Source: Neobacillus mesonae (GTDB lineage: Bacteria > Bacillota > Bacilli > Paenibacillales > Paenibacillaceae). From it: a stretch of 64,000 nt of DNA. This document shows, piece after piece, positions 52,779 to 61,964 of the stretch (its first letter is position 1; every line of letters starts with the position of its first letter). Position numbers and translations under genes: made by a program. A model generated the notes under the pieces. It saw only the letters and a list, made by a program, of their open reading frames with translations, searched no databases and had not been told where the DNA came from. The DNA lies in NCBI GenBank assembly GCA_023715865.1, contig JAMBOW010000001.1:434001-498000 (forward strand), written 5' to 3'.

Positions 52779-52806
52779 GTTTTCATTATATACAGACTAT
52801 TTATTT

Positions 52807-52849
52807 AATACAATTGTGCTATAATAAGTTTAAAAAATACAGTTGTATT
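52807..52849. promoter_or_regulatory. Two TetR-type operators around the divergent promoters
   Basis: AATACAATTGTGCT (52807-52820) and AATACAGTTGTATT (52836-52849) are two copies of one dyad, 29 bases apart start to start. The first covers the tetR -35 and abuts the rightward extended -10 TGC-TATAAT (52817-52825); the second lies downstream of the rightward start. Confidence 0.65.
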
Positions 52850-52865
52850 AAAAAGGTGGGGTTTT

Positions 52866-53408
52866 GTGCTCATTGGGTTTATTATCACCTGTGAAATTTT
52901 GTTCTGGGTTATGGTTCTATGCGGTTTGGCATGCCGCTATCTATGGAAGCAAAAAAGATTAAGCAGTATCTTGCTTCTATTAACACCTTTCGTAGATCTT
53001 GTTCTGCTCACTGCTACGGTTATCAGCTTAAGAGGCGGAGCAGAAGCAACCCTTGCTCATGCGCTTGCAGCTGTCTATATCGGGGTATCCATCGGGTATG
53101 GTCATCGCATGATAAGCACGGCTGATGCCTGGTTTGCACATAGATTTGCAGGAGGAGAAAAACCGCGCAAAAAATATGGAAAAGAGCATGCTCAGCATGA
53201 AAGAACTGGTTGGTTATTTCACGCTCTTTCGTGGGCGATCGGATGTGCGCTGTTATACGGTATGGTTTTTCTTGTAGGCAATGAAGGGAAGACAGAGACT
53301 TTAGCACAGACCGTCCGTGTGTGGTCAATTATCCTGGCTATTGATTTTATCATCAGTTTCAGTTATACCATTTGGCCGCGTAATGATAATAAGAAACTTG
53401 GTGCATAA
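52866..53408 (+). CDS. Membrane protein controlled by the divergent TetR
   Basis: 180 residues from GTG with AAGGTGGGG upstream. Five hydrophobic segments: ~2-20 (GFIITCEILFWVMVLCGLA), ~33-52 (SILLLLTPFVDLVLLTATVI), ~61-78, ~115-135 and ~152-170. The loop RFAGGEKPRKKYGKEHAQHER is very basic. It resembles the YmcC-like integral membrane proteins of Bacillus, whose function is unknown. The divergent TetR with shared operators suggests induction by a ligand, as for small exporters. Confidence 0.78.
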   Translation: MLIGFIITCEILFWVMVLCGLACRYLWKQKRLSSILLLLTPFVDLVLLTATVISLRGGAEATLAHALAAVYIGVSIGYGHRMISTADAWFAHRFAGGEKPRKKYGKEHAQHERTGWLFHALSWAIGCALLYGMVFLVGNEGKTETLAQTVRVWSIILAIDFIISFSYTIWPRNDNKKLGA

Positions 53409-53420
53409 ATACAGGAATCA

Positions 53421-53467
53421 TAAAAGAAGGAACCGGTCCATAAGTACGGAGCCGGTTCCTTCTTTTA
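53421..53467. terminator. Bidirectional terminator, 16-base-pair perfect stem
   Basis: TAAAAGAAGGAACCGG (53421-53436) and CCGGTTCCTTCTTTTA (53452-53467) are perfect inverted copies around 15 bases; the stem ends supply A- and T-tracts for both convergent genes. Confidence 0.85.
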
Positions 53468-53474
53468 ATCATGT

Positions 53475-55697
53475 TTAGCGAACACGTGATTCAGCTAGTT
53501 TGAACTGACTGACCATTTGATCGAGCAGAAGAGTGGTTCCCTCCACATTTTGTGAGGTGTGTCTTACTTTCATTATTTCAACGATCAGTTCATTAATTTT
53601 AACTTCCACCTCAGTCGAAACCGCCCTGTTCTCTATACTTGCGCCAGCTATTTTCTCCATGAGGATAACGACCTCATCAACGACCTGCGTCTTACGAGCA
53701 TTCTCGATCGAAGCGGAAGATAATAGCTCTGCAGCTGCAGATACTAATGATTTGCCTTCATGCACGACTCGTGTTCCTTCTTCCATTGAGCGATATGCGT
53801 TCTGTGCATCCTCATGAATGTGCTTAATAATTTGATGCACTTCCGCCGTTGACTCATTGGTCATCTCAGACAGCTTACGGATTTCTGAAGCTACTACAGC
53901 AAATCCACGTCCGTGTTCTCCTACTCTGGCAGCTTCAATAGAGGCGTTCAGTGCCAGCAAGTGAGTTTGCTCTGATATTTCTTCAATCGCTTGTAAGACA
54001 CTGCGTATTTGGTCTGTAGTTTGCATGAATGTAAGGATGGAAGAATTGGTATACTCTACTTTCTCATGAATCTGATGCATTTTCTCACCAATTCGCTCGA
54101 CCTCAGACTGTGCGATGGCGATTTCTTTGGAGGCGTCCTGTTCAATGACATTCAGCTGTGTGCGCATTTGGTTGGTCACATCTTTCGCGACATCGATATC
54201 CTGAAGTTGGTTAAGGATGCGCTGTATCATGTCTTGTACATTCTGATGGACTTGCTGGGTAGAGCACTCTGTTTCCTTCGTCGATTCATTTAAGATGTGC
54301 TGGCTGGACAATACGTCTCCTGCAGCGGATTTTACTCTCAACATGATGCTTTCAAGAGAATCGATCATATTGTTAATCCATTTGGCGAGCTCGCGGGTTT
54401 CATCATTACCGAAGTCGCTTGGTGTAAGGCGCTGGGTTAAATCTCCTTTGCCTTCGGCATTAATTCGTATGAACTTGCTTAAGTTTCTAAGTCTGGCAAC
54501 TACTTTGACAGTTTCTTTTTTATGTACGATTGTGACAATGCTAAGGATGGAGAGAAGTTGGAATACACCTGCTAGAAGCGCTGCAATCCAAATGGAAGAA
54601 TAGGTTGCTGTAAAATATGTAAGGGCCCCGGTAATAATAGAACCCGCCACGGCAAGGATAATCTGTAATTTTAAATGATTGTAGCCGATACTTCGTATCC
54701 GGTATACCTCTTCCAGATCCCCTTCGCACATCATGCCCCAGGTATCAGGACAATGGGGGAGACGAAAAGTAACGCCTTTCCCAATAACCGGAATATGTCT
54801 GTAATCAGAATAACCCGGGAACTCTACAAATAAATTGCTGCCTTTTTGAATCGTATTCGCAACTCCGGGGTGAAGCTCATTCGTGGATGGATCAGTGAAC
54901 ATCAATTCAAGCTCTGTATGATCGCTGACTGTAACGGTTCCCCATTCCGTTGTAATACCGTCTTTTAAATTCTCTCCATGGGTGAACGTACGATCTTCAA
55001 ATCGGCTTCGAGAAAGGGCAGTTCCGGGAAGAATGTGAGTGTTCAGCTCAGGTTTTGCCATAAAAATATAGTTATCTCCAGAATCAGGATAGATATGTCC
55101 TGACTCTCTCTGAATGAGATCGCCGATGACATCATTCGGTATTCTTGCACATAATGCTCCGGCGTATTTATCATGTATCATGATAGGTCTGATAAACAGA
55201 AGCGTCATTTGATCGTGAAAAGTAGACGAACGGGCTTCTATTTCTAACGTAAGGGGATCCTGGTAAGGGCCGAATAGACATTTATCACCTTGATGAGGAG
55301 AAGAGGAGACGTGCATTAAACCATTCCATATAGAATCGGATTCTGAATACTTTACTTTGGAATGCTGTGGATAGGTAGAATAGATGACTTGGTGATCGTC
55401 GTCCAGCAGGAACAGTTCAGTTACATCGGTTGCGCGTTGATATGTTTGGCTGAACAAGCCGCTCCAAATGCTAATGTGGGATTTGTCCGTGATGGAGGAT
55501 TCCTTAGTCGCAGAGACCATTCTTGCTAGCAGCTGATCCAGATGATGCCAGTAATCCTCTGCCCAAGACATAAGAATATGCATTCGAGTCTCCGCAATGC
55601 CTTCAAAAATTTCTTCAACATCCTGCTTTGCTTTTTTGTTTAATTGGTACGAACGCCATAGTGGATACCCTTTTCTAAAACCCAGCCAATCAAACAT
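53475..55697 (-). CDS. Methyl-accepting chemotaxis protein with an N-terminal soluble sensor
   Basis: 740 residues. The signalling tip is clear: [37 protein letters not shown] in the C-terminal half, flanked by long coiled coils. A HAMP-like stretch follows the membrane region at ~393-445. The layout is unusual: residues 1-340, a Cache-like sensor ([31 protein letters not shown]), have no preceding membrane helix. The only two helices are adjacent at ~343-363 and ~368-391. Both ends would therefore lie in the cytoplasm, making the sensor intracellular. The start codon ATG has a GGGGGTG site upstream. Confidence 0.9.
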   Translation of the reverse strand: MFDWLGFRKGYPLWRSYQLNKKAKQDVEEIFEGIAETRMHILMSWAEDYWHHLDQLLARMVSATKESSITDKSHISIWSGLFSQTYQRATDVTELFLLDDDHQVIYSTYPQHSKVKYSESDSIWNGLMHVSSSPHQGDKCLFGPYQDPLTLEIEARSSTFHDQMTLLFIRPIMIHDKYAGALCARIPNDVIGDLIQRESGHIYPDSGDNYIFMAKPELNTHILPGTALSRSRFEDRTFTHGENLKDGITTEWGTVTVSDHTELELMFTDPSTNELHPGVANTIQKGSNLFVEFPGYSDYRHIPVIGKGVTFRLPHCPDTWGMMCEGDLEEVYRIRSIGYNHLKLQIILAVAGSIITGALTYFTATYSSIWIAALLAGVFQLLSILSIVTIVHKKETVKVVARLRNLSKFIRINAEGKGDLTQRLTPSDFGNDETRELAKWINNMIDSLESIMLRVKSAAGDVLSSQHILNESTKETECSTQQVHQNVQDMIQRILNQLQDIDVAKDVTNQMRTQLNVIEQDASKEIAIAQSEVERIGEKMHQIHEKVEYTNSSILTFMQTTDQIRSVLQAIEEISEQTHLLALNASIEAARVGEHGRGFAVVASEIRKLSEMTNESTAEVHQIIKHIHEDAQNAYRSMEEGTRVVHEGKSLVSAAAELLSSASIENARKTQVVDEVVILMEKIAGASIENRAVSTEVEVKINELIVEIMKVRHTSQNVEGTTLLLDQMVSQFKLAESRVR

Positions 55698-55884
55698 GGA
55701 AACACCCCCGCCAATGATCTCTAAATTTTTTTTAATGACTATAATACCATAAGTTTTGAAGAAAATGTTAGAAATTTAATTCTTTAGTCGTAGTTCTTTT
55801 GGATCATGTATTCGGATTGTATTTTTTCAATCTGTTTGTTTGTAACAATGAGAGTTAATTTTGAATTTGAGAGGAGAACATATG

Positions 55885-55893
55885 TGCTATAAT
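55885..55893 (+). promoter_or_regulatory. Extended -10 promoter of the AlkD-like gene
   Basis: TGC-TATAAT (55885-55893), with TTGAGA 15 bases upstream as a weak -35. The remaining 55698-55884 is AT-rich spacer between divergent genes. Confidence 0.5.
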
Positions 55894-55944
55894 ATGAATG
55901 GGTTTTGCAAGGATATAACAACTTAAAGGAGCTATTCGCTTATC

Positions 55945-56631
55945 ATGTTGAACGAGACTTTAAGAAAACAATTAATTGAATTATCGGATCCTAAATATCA
56001 GCAGTTTACAGCAAGATTGATTCCTAATATTGCAAATCTGCTGGGTGTGAGGCATCCGGATTTGCATAAGCTGGCGAAGAATATTGCGAAGGACGACTGG
56101 CGTACATACCTAAAGCAGGCGGAGGATGAGTATTTTGAAGAAGTGATGCTGCAGGCGATGGTGATCGGTTACGTAAAGACCGATGTTGATGAGTTGCTGC
56201 AATATGCAGCTGATTTCATTCCGAAAATCAGTAACTGGTCGATCTGTGACAGTTTTTGCAGCGGAATGAAAATTACAAAGTTAAACAAAGAAAAGGTATG
56301 GGAGTTCGTTCTTCCTTATCTCACATCACAAGAAATTTACGATATCCGTTTTGGTGTCGTTATGCTTCTCACTTACTATGTGGATGAAGAACACATTGAG
56401 CAGGTATTGGTTCAACTGGATCGAATAAGAAGCAGTGAATACTACGTGCAAATGGCCGTAGCTTGGGCAGTTTCCATCTGTTATATCAAAATGCCGGAGC
56501 CTACAATGGACTATTTAAAGAGTAATTCTCTAGATAAGTTTACTTACAATAAAGCCTTGCAAAAAATTACGGAATCCTATCAAGTTAGCAGTGAAAATAA
56601 AGTGCTAATACGAAGCATGAAGAGGAAATAA
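55945..56631 (+). CDS. DNA alkylation repair protein, AlkD-like
   Basis: 228 residues, all helical HEAT-like repeats. YQQFTARLIPNIANLLGVRHPDLHKLAKNIAKDDW is the N-terminal signature of the AlkD family, and SNWSICDSFCSGMKI, IRFGVVMLLTYYVDEEHIEQVL and YYVQMAVAWAVSICYIKMP match the later repeats (WxxxD and the AVAWAV helix). AlkD removes bulky or positively charged N3/N7-alkyl purines without base flipping (known for the family). SD AAAGGAG before the ATG. Single gene. This branch is somewhat shorter and diverged, so a non-glycosylase role cannot be excluded. Confidence 0.85.
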   Translation: MLNETLRKQLIELSDPKYQQFTARLIPNIANLLGVRHPDLHKLAKNIAKDDWRTYLKQAEDEYFEEVMLQAMVIGYVKTDVDELLQYAADFIPKISNWSICDSFCSGMKITKLNKEKVWEFVLPYLTSQEIYDIRFGVVMLLTYYVDEEHIEQVLVQLDRIRSSEYYVQMAVAWAVSICYIKMPEPTMDYLKSNSLDKFTYNKALQKITESYQVSSENKVLIRSMKRK

Positions 56632-56642
56632 AAGATATAAAT

Positions 56643-56693
56643 AGGGCGTGAACGTCAATATGAATCTAGGGATTCAAATCTAGTTCACGCCCT
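56643..56693. terminator. Inverted repeat between the AlkD-like and CotH genes
   Basis: AGGGCGTGAAC and GTTCACGCCCT form an 11-base-pair stem around a 29-base loop. There is no T-run, so its role as a terminator is uncertain. Confidence 0.45.
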
Positions 56694-56762
56694 GCGTTGT
56701 TGTCATTTCATCTTACAAATATTCACGTTGAAACTTGTCCAGTCGTTAGAAACGAACTTCAC

Positions 56763-58838
56763 CTAAAGTCTTTTGCGCTTGTAGAAGGCTATGAACACGC
56801 AGGCTAAAATGAGCAAAACTAATGCGATGCTGGTAATTATCATTTCACTTGTGCTGCCTTGCTGTGTATTCTGCTGCTGACCGCCAGGGAATCCACCACC
56901 TCCTCCCATACCGCCGAAGCCGCCTTCCGGCCGTTGGCCCATTTGAGAAGGGTCAAATCCTTCCGGCATTTCTCCCATTTGGGTAGGATCAAAGCCCTCC
57001 GGAGGCTGTCCCATGCCTTCGCCAAATGGATCAGCTGTATTCCCTTGTTCATCAGTCGTCGTTTGATCCGCTGCGTTTGATTGTGCACCGTTAGAAGCGG
57101 AAGGAGGGACAGCTGTTTGTCCGCCATCTTCACTTTGCGCTGCCTGTGCAGCTCCTGTTTGCGGAGCTTGCTCAGCATTTGTACCTTGATTGCTCGGAAC
57201 TGCTTGTCCGTCTTCGGCATTTCCTTGCTGATTACCTGCTGCAGCAGTATTCTGAGCATTACCGCGGCCTCCGAATCCGCCGCCCATACCTCCGCCGCTT
57301 CCAGAGCCATCACCGCTTGAAGCAATTGTACCGTCAAGCTGCTGAGAAATGTTGTTCACTTGACTTGCATTCGTTGAAATAAGACTTGTTACACCTTGCT
57401 CAAATTCATCATAGGTGTAGAATGCGTTAGGATCGGCTTTTACATATTCTGAGATCATCGATTTTAGTTCTTGGACCCGGCTCTTAAACGTCTCTTCAGC
57501 CAATAATCCGGTCACGGCTTCCTCAATAATTTGATGATATTGTTCCTTATATTGTTCATTGGCCAGCAGCTTGGCAACAAGCGGACGCTCATCTACCGCA
57601 CCGGATGTCGGTTCATCGATGAGGAGGGCAGTACTTGCTTGCAGGGCATTTCCTGCGTTACCATCTTCCTGCATAGATGCATCTGTGTTAGCATCAGCAT
57701 CCGTACTAGGATTTGTTTCGGCATTCACGTTGCCGTTGGCACTTAGGCTCGGTTTTGAATCCGTATTTGTAGTGGCATTTGCTCCTGCGTTTTGATCAGG
57801 TGCTGCATTGGCATTGTTGTCGGTATTTGTATCGCTATTTGAGTTGTCTCTTCCCATGCGTCCCATACCGCCGCCAAAGCCGCCACCGCCCATGTCGCCT
57901 CCCAGACCTCCGAAGGCCATATTATAATCCCATGGCAGGACGGAGTAGACACCATTCTCCTCGTATAAATAATAATTATGCTTATTCATTCCTATATAGC
58001 TGTCCGTGTTGTTAGTCACCACGTTCAAGGCGATATATTTTAATGCATTCTCAACATCGAGATATTGTTCAATATCACTGCCGTTATTGAGCTCATTGAT
58101 CATTTTTACAAGTGTTGTGTCATCGGTTTTATCTGATTTGGCCAGCAGGCCCGAGTAGCTCTCTGGATCCTCTCCGTACCAAGCCAGATCTGTACCTTGT
58201 CCCGACATGTCGGCTTTGTACAGTGATCCATAAGAATTCTCGAAGTTCCGTTCGAGATAGGACTCGCCAATCTGTTCAACCGCCAGGTAGAAGCCCCATA
58301 GTTCATCATTTACGTATACATTTACATACGAGTATTTGGGAGTAGGTAGGCCCATTTGTTCCGCGAGCTCATACGCCAGAAATTCACGCATGCTGCTTGC
58401 ATCGCTGTAATTGTTATTCAAATTGATTTTGCTGATGCCTTCAAATGTTTGGTTCACATACTCATCAAAGGAAATTTTAAAGCTGTAACGATCGGAATCC
58501 TCCATCTGAACGACACTGCGAAGACTCAGGTTTCCTTTGGTGCGGATCCCGACATTATCAAATTTATGACCGTTGTATTCAACGGAAGCAGGTTTAAATT
58601 CTTCTGCGCTTGCGTTGTCCAGCATATCCTGGAACTGATCCTCATCAATCGTAATTTTGACGTCAACAACCTTATCTTTTGGAAATATCGTTTCATCTAT
58701 GATTTGCTCTTGTTCCGATACTGCTGTATCAGCGGTTTCGGTATCCGAAGGGGTGGACGAGCTGCCGAATTGGCAGCCGCCCAGAATAAGACAGATAGAG
58801 CAAAGGCATAGAAGAAGCGCTGTAAATTTAGACTTCAT
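56763..58838 (-). CDS. CotH-family lipoprotein kinase homologue with low-complexity tail and C-terminal anchor
   Basis: 691 residues. The lipobox LGGC gives Cys22. The CotH domain (~55-320 and 395-500) contains GIRTKGNLSLRS, KINLNNNYSDASSMREFLAYELAEQMGLPTP and the active-site stretch TDSYIGMNKHNYYLY...LPWDYNMAFGG. CotH proteins are atypical protein kinases that phosphorylate exported proteins. The domain is interrupted by a Gly/Asn/Ala-rich insert (~320-390). The tail (~505-655) is Gln/Gly/Ala-rich with PEGFDP(T/S)QMG repeats, then one hydrophobic helix and KRKRL. So it is held by lipid and by a C-terminal helix. Third gene of a VTC-DUF4956-CotH operon, 19 bases after DUF4956. Confidence 0.9.
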   Translation of the reverse strand: MKSKFTALLLCLCSICLILGGCQFGSSSTPSDTETADTAVSEQEQIIDETIFPKDKVVDVKITIDEDQFQDMLDNASAEEFKPASVEYNGHKFDNVGIRTKGNLSLRSVVQMEDSDRYSFKISFDEYVNQTFEGISKINLNNNYSDASSMREFLAYELAEQMGLPTPKYSYVNVYVNDELWGFYLAVEQIGESYLERNFENSYGSLYKADMSGQGTDLAWYGEDPESYSGLLAKSDKTDDTTLVKMINELNNGSDIEQYLDVENALKYIALNVVTNNTDSYIGMNKHNYYLYEENGVYSVLPWDYNMAFGGLGGDMGGGGFGGGMGRMGRDNSNSDTNTDNNANAAPDQNAGANATTNTDSKPSLSANGNVNAETNPSTDADANTDASMQEDGNAGNALQASTALLIDEPTSGAVDERPLVAKLLANEQYKEQYHQIIEEAVTGLLAEETFKSRVQELKSMISEYVKADPNAFYTYDEFEQGVTSLISTNASQVNNISQQLDGTIASSGDGSGSGGGMGGGFGGRGNAQNTAAAGNQQGNAEDGQAVPSNQGTNAEQAPQTGAAQAAQSEDGGQTAVPPSASNGAQSNAADQTTTDEQGNTADPFGEGMGQPPEGFDPTQMGEMPEGFDPSQMGQRPEGGFGGMGGGGGFPGGQQQNTQQGSTSEMIITSIALVLLILACVFIAFYKRKRL

Positions 58839-58857
58839 CTAGAGCACCGCCTTATCT

Positions 58858-59586
58858 TTAGGATACATAATCGCCGTTGTAGCTGATGAGGACGGCATTT
58901 TTAACCCCGCCGATTTCAGAGATGCGATTGACGAACTGGCCTTCGCTGTCTTTCAATCGAACTTCAAGTGTGACTTCGATATTGCCTGGAGTTACTGTTT
59001 TTTGTTTAACATTATAGTGTTTTACAACTCCTGAAAGCTGGTTGTGAATTTCTTTTTCCGTTGTATCCCCGTCGCAGTTAACAACCAGGAGATAAGGAGT
59101 CTCGGAGCCTGTCCGTTTGATGAAGAAGAACAGGACTAGACCAACAATGACAGAACCAACTGCAGCAAGCGTGTAAAAACCTGCACCGGATACGATACCT
59201 GCAACAGCTGCCCAGAACAGGAAGATCAGATCCGTCGGATCCTTGATTGGTGTTCTAAAACGAACGATGGAGAGCGCACCGACCATACCGAGTGACAATA
59301 CGAGGTTGGAGTTAATGGCGATGATAACCATCGCGGTAATCATGGTCATTCCGATAAGCGATACGTTAAAGCTCTTAGAGTAGAGCACTCCGCTGAATAT
59401 ACGCTTGTACAATACAAAGATAAACAAACCGATCAGAAAGGCGACAGCCAAGCTGATAACAATTTTGGAGATGCTGATATCGGACGAAAAATTGTCCATA
59501 ACGGAGTTTTTGATGATGTCCGTAAAATTCGTTGAGGTGCCTGCTGTATCTGTTGCTGCTACACCTGTTGTTGTCGTTGCTGTCAT
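58858..59586 (-). CDS. DUF4956 membrane protein
   Basis: 242 residues. Four hydrophobic segments: ~38-60 (KIVISLAVAFLIGLFIFVLY), ~70-92, ~100-125 (SLGMVGALSIVRFRTPIKDPTDLIFLFW) and ~130-160. The motif GALSIVRFRTPIKDP marks the DUF4956 family; a C-terminal ferredoxin-like cytoplasmic domain follows (LLVVNCDGDTTEKEIHNQLS, VTLEVRLKDSEGQFVNRISEIGGVKNAVL). The best start is ATG at 59586, ten bases after GGGAGG, two bases beyond the VTC stop. Its constant partners are VTC and CotH proteins, but no biochemical role is established to my knowledge. Confidence 0.9.
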   Translation of the reverse strand: MTATTTTGVAATDTAGTSTNFTDIIKNSVMDNFSSDISISKIVISLAVAFLIGLFIFVLYKRIFSGVLYSKSFNVSLIGMTMITAMVIIAINSNLVLSLGMVGALSIVRFRTPIKDPTDLIFLFWAAVAGIVSGAGFYTLAAVGSVIVGLVLFFFIKRTGSETPYLLVVNCDGDTTEKEIHNQLSGVVKHYNVKQKTVTPGNIEVTLEVRLKDSEGQFVNRISEIGGVKNAVLISYNGDYVS

Positions 59587-59588
59587 TA

Positions 59589-60326
59589 TTAATAATCCTC
59601 CCAAGTGTTATATTTCAAAAATTTTCGGCAAATGACGTATTTGGAAGCCGATACTCGATTTAGCCCCTCAAGCTGCAAGGCAATCCGTATGTATTCCGGA
59701 ATATACTCGTCAAACTTGATTTCAAGTATCATCAGATTTTCATCGATTGCCTTTACAGGGTTCAGCTCCTTGTTGAATAATTCAGTAGAATGTAGACCTG
59801 TGCGCAGATCCTTGTCGAACGTGATTCTTACGTTTCCGTTATGACACACGAATGGTTCACGCACATAATCAACAATGACTTTCGGCCGTAGCATCCGATC
59901 CCGCATTTCATGATAAATTTCATACATCAGCGGTTTGTCTGGAGCATTCAGCACCTCAAAGTCACCCGCCATAAGAGAATCGACCATGTCGCGAGTTAGT
60001 AGAACTTTTTGTTTGGCAATAAAATCGCCTTTTTTCACCTTCTTCTCGAAATGAATGACGTTGTCTTCTACGTTGTAGATCCGTATCCGATATTTGCATC
60101 GATCTCTAATACCGCCTAGCTTTTCATGGAGCGCTTTGTTATCCATATCGTCAAAGTACAGACTGCGTATATGGTATTCACCCGTGTCCCCAACGTTCTC
60201 GTCGTATCGGACGATATTCTTGAGACGCTGCCGCAAAATATGGTATTGATGCTGATTAATAAAAAACTTGAGCTCATGCCGAAATTTTTCCGGTTTGGAC
60301 AGCTCTACCTTGGTATGTGCAAGCAT
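59589..60326 (-). CDS. VTC-domain (polyphosphate polymerase-like) protein
   Basis: 245 residues, soluble. The tunnel-lining basic and acidic motifs of the VTC/triphosphate-tunnel fold are present in order: RHELKFFI, YHIRSLYFDD, KYRIRIYN, HFEKKVKKGDFIAKQK, KVIVDYVREPFV, MILEIKFDEYIP and SKYVICRKF. In yeast the Vtc4 domain makes polyphosphate from ATP. Here the protein is the single domain and would work at the inner face next to DUF4956. AGAGAGGTG lies before the ATG. First gene of the operon. Substrate and product are inferred from fold only. Confidence 0.92.
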   Translation of the reverse strand: MLAHTKVELSKPEKFRHELKFFINQHQYHILRQRLKNIVRYDENVGDTGEYHIRSLYFDDMDNKALHEKLGGIRDRCKYRIRIYNVEDNVIHFEKKVKKGDFIAKQKVLLTRDMVDSLMAGDFEVLNAPDKPLMYEIYHEMRDRMLRPKVIVDYVREPFVCHNGNVRITFDKDLRTGLHSTELFNKELNPVKAIDENLMILEIKFDEYIPEYIRIALQLEGLNRVSASKYVICRKFLKYNTWEDY

Positions 60327-60579
60327 GAATTACACCTCTCTTTCTTTGTATAGATCCGCGTAGCTTTCGAGTTGCTCTTGGCATGGAATTCATATTAAGA
60401 GGTGTATGTGAACTGGATTTGAACTCAACCTTAAAAGCAGATGAAATTTACACTGTTTTTACAAAAGTGAAGATTAAAATTAACAATCTTTCGTTTGACT
60501 TATTGATTTGGACGGGTGTATCTTATCAGACAGGCGAGCGAATGCTCTTGGCGTAGTATATAGATGAGGAGACAAGGAG

Positions 60580-61818
60580 ATGAAGATCAAAGATACGATG
60601 TGGATAATCATACTGGCTATAGCAGTTGTTGTGGGTGTTATCGGTATTCAATGGCTATTTCAGACTCGATCGGTTACGACTCAAACTCCACTTGTTGTTA
60701 CGACAATGAAAGGAGACCCGGCCACAAGCAGAGCATTTACTTGGCAGGGCAGCAGTACAAGCGCATCTGCTCAGGTGCAGATACTTGAAGGGAAGAGTAC
60801 TCATTTTGACAAGGATGATGTTATAAACATTGAGGGAAGCACGTCTGTTATTAAACAAGGCGGTCAGAAGACTGCAGTTCATAAAGCAGAAGCTACAGGA
60901 CTAAAACCAGGAACGCTTTACAGCTACCGCGCAGGGGATGGCACGGAGGAAGGCTGGAGCTCCGTTCGTACGTTTGTAACTGCGAAGAATAAGGAATCGG
61001 ATTTCTCGTTTATTTATGTAACGGATTCACAAGGAGAGACAGAAAGTGATTTTGCCTTGTGGGAAAATACGATGAATCAAGCTATGGCACGTTATGCAAG
61101 TCCGGCTTTTGTTCTGCATGCTGGAGACTTCGTTGAAGATGCGGACAACACGAGTGCTTGGAGCTCCTTTTTCAACACTAGTGCTTCTTGGATCAGTCAG
61201 ACACCTATTGTTCCGGTAATAGGAAATAATGACGTCATAGATGATAGCTTTGACCCATTTGCTTCCTATTTTAATCTTCCGGAGAATGGAGTGAAGGCTC
61301 TTGACGGAACAGGTACCAATTACTCCTTTGATTACGGAAATCTGCACATCTCTGTCTTGAATACAGAAGGCAGTATCAAGAAACAGACGGAGTGGCTTGA
61401 GAAAGATTTGGCCGGAACGGATCAGGAATGGAAAATTGTTGCCTTGCACCGTCCGATCTATGGAGGAAATATGTACAAGAAGATTCAGGATTGGTCTGAA
61501 GTTATCGATAAATATGAGGTTGATCTAGTGCTGCAGGGTCATAATCATGAGTACTCCCGCTCCTATCCAATAAAGGATGGGAAGGTAACCGGAAACAGCA
61601 GTGATACGGTGCAAAATCAAGAAGGAACCGTGTATGTCGTTGCAAATACCAGCGGTCCTAAATTTAACGAGCAGAAGGATGAGCAGTTCTATCATAAGGT
61701 TCACTTTCAGAACTATAAGCAGATGTATACTGGGATCTCGATTTCAGGAAAAACGCTGACGTATCAAGCCTATGATGTGGATGGTCAATTGCTTGATAAA
61801 TTTACAATTAATCATTAA
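60580..61818 (+). CDS. Membrane-anchored metallophosphatase (purple-acid-phosphatase-like)
   Basis: 412 residues. One N-terminal anchor helix at ~7-27 (MWIIILAIAVVVGVIGIQWLF). A fibronectin-like N-domain (~36-133: SRAFTWQGSSTSASAQVQ, GLKPGTLYSYRAGDG) is followed by the calcineurin-like phosphoesterase core. Metal-site motifs are IYVTDSQGE, VLHAGDFVED, VIGNND, VALHRPIYGG and LQGHNHEYSRSYP. GNND has Asn where most relatives have His (GNHD/E). The active site faces outside. AAGGAG before the ATG. It is divergent from the VTC-DUF4956-CotH operon with a 253-base shared region, so a joint phosphate-related process is plausible. Confidence 0.9.
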   Translation: MKIKDTMWIIILAIAVVVGVIGIQWLFQTRSVTTQTPLVVTTMKGDPATSRAFTWQGSSTSASAQVQILEGKSTHFDKDDVINIEGSTSVIKQGGQKTAVHKAEATGLKPGTLYSYRAGDGTEEGWSSVRTFVTAKNKESDFSFIYVTDSQGETESDFALWENTMNQAMARYASPAFVLHAGDFVEDADNTSAWSSFFNTSASWISQTPIVPVIGNNDVIDDSFDPFASYFNLPENGVKALDGTGTNYSFDYGNLHISVLNTEGSIKKQTEWLEKDLAGTDQEWKIVALHRPIYGGNMYKKIQDWSEVIDKYEVDLVLQGHNHEYSRSYPIKDGKVTGNSSDTVQNQEGTVYVVANTSGPKFNEQKDEQFYHKVHFQNYKQMYTGISISGKTLTYQAYDVDGQLLDKFTINH

Positions 61819-61829
61819 AAAGATAATAA

Positions 61830-61890
61830 AGAGGCTCGTATGAACTATGGCTCAGTGAATGAGCAGGTTCTTTACGAGCCTCTATTTTTT
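61830..61890. terminator. Terminator after the metallophosphatase
   Basis: AGAGGCTCGTA pairs with TACGAGCCTCT, followed by ATTTTTT. The loop is long (~31 bases). It lies between convergent genes. Confidence 0.75.
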
Positions 61891-61964
61891 AATGTTGACT
61901 TTGACTTGATTTTTAAAGCTGCTAACACAAAAGTCTTTCGCTCTTCAAAATCTCCACTGCTTAC

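Noticed and set aside
56859..57795. Several open frames opposite the CotH tail
   Set aside because: They arise from the repetitive Gln/Gly/Asn codons of the real gene and lack ribosome sites.
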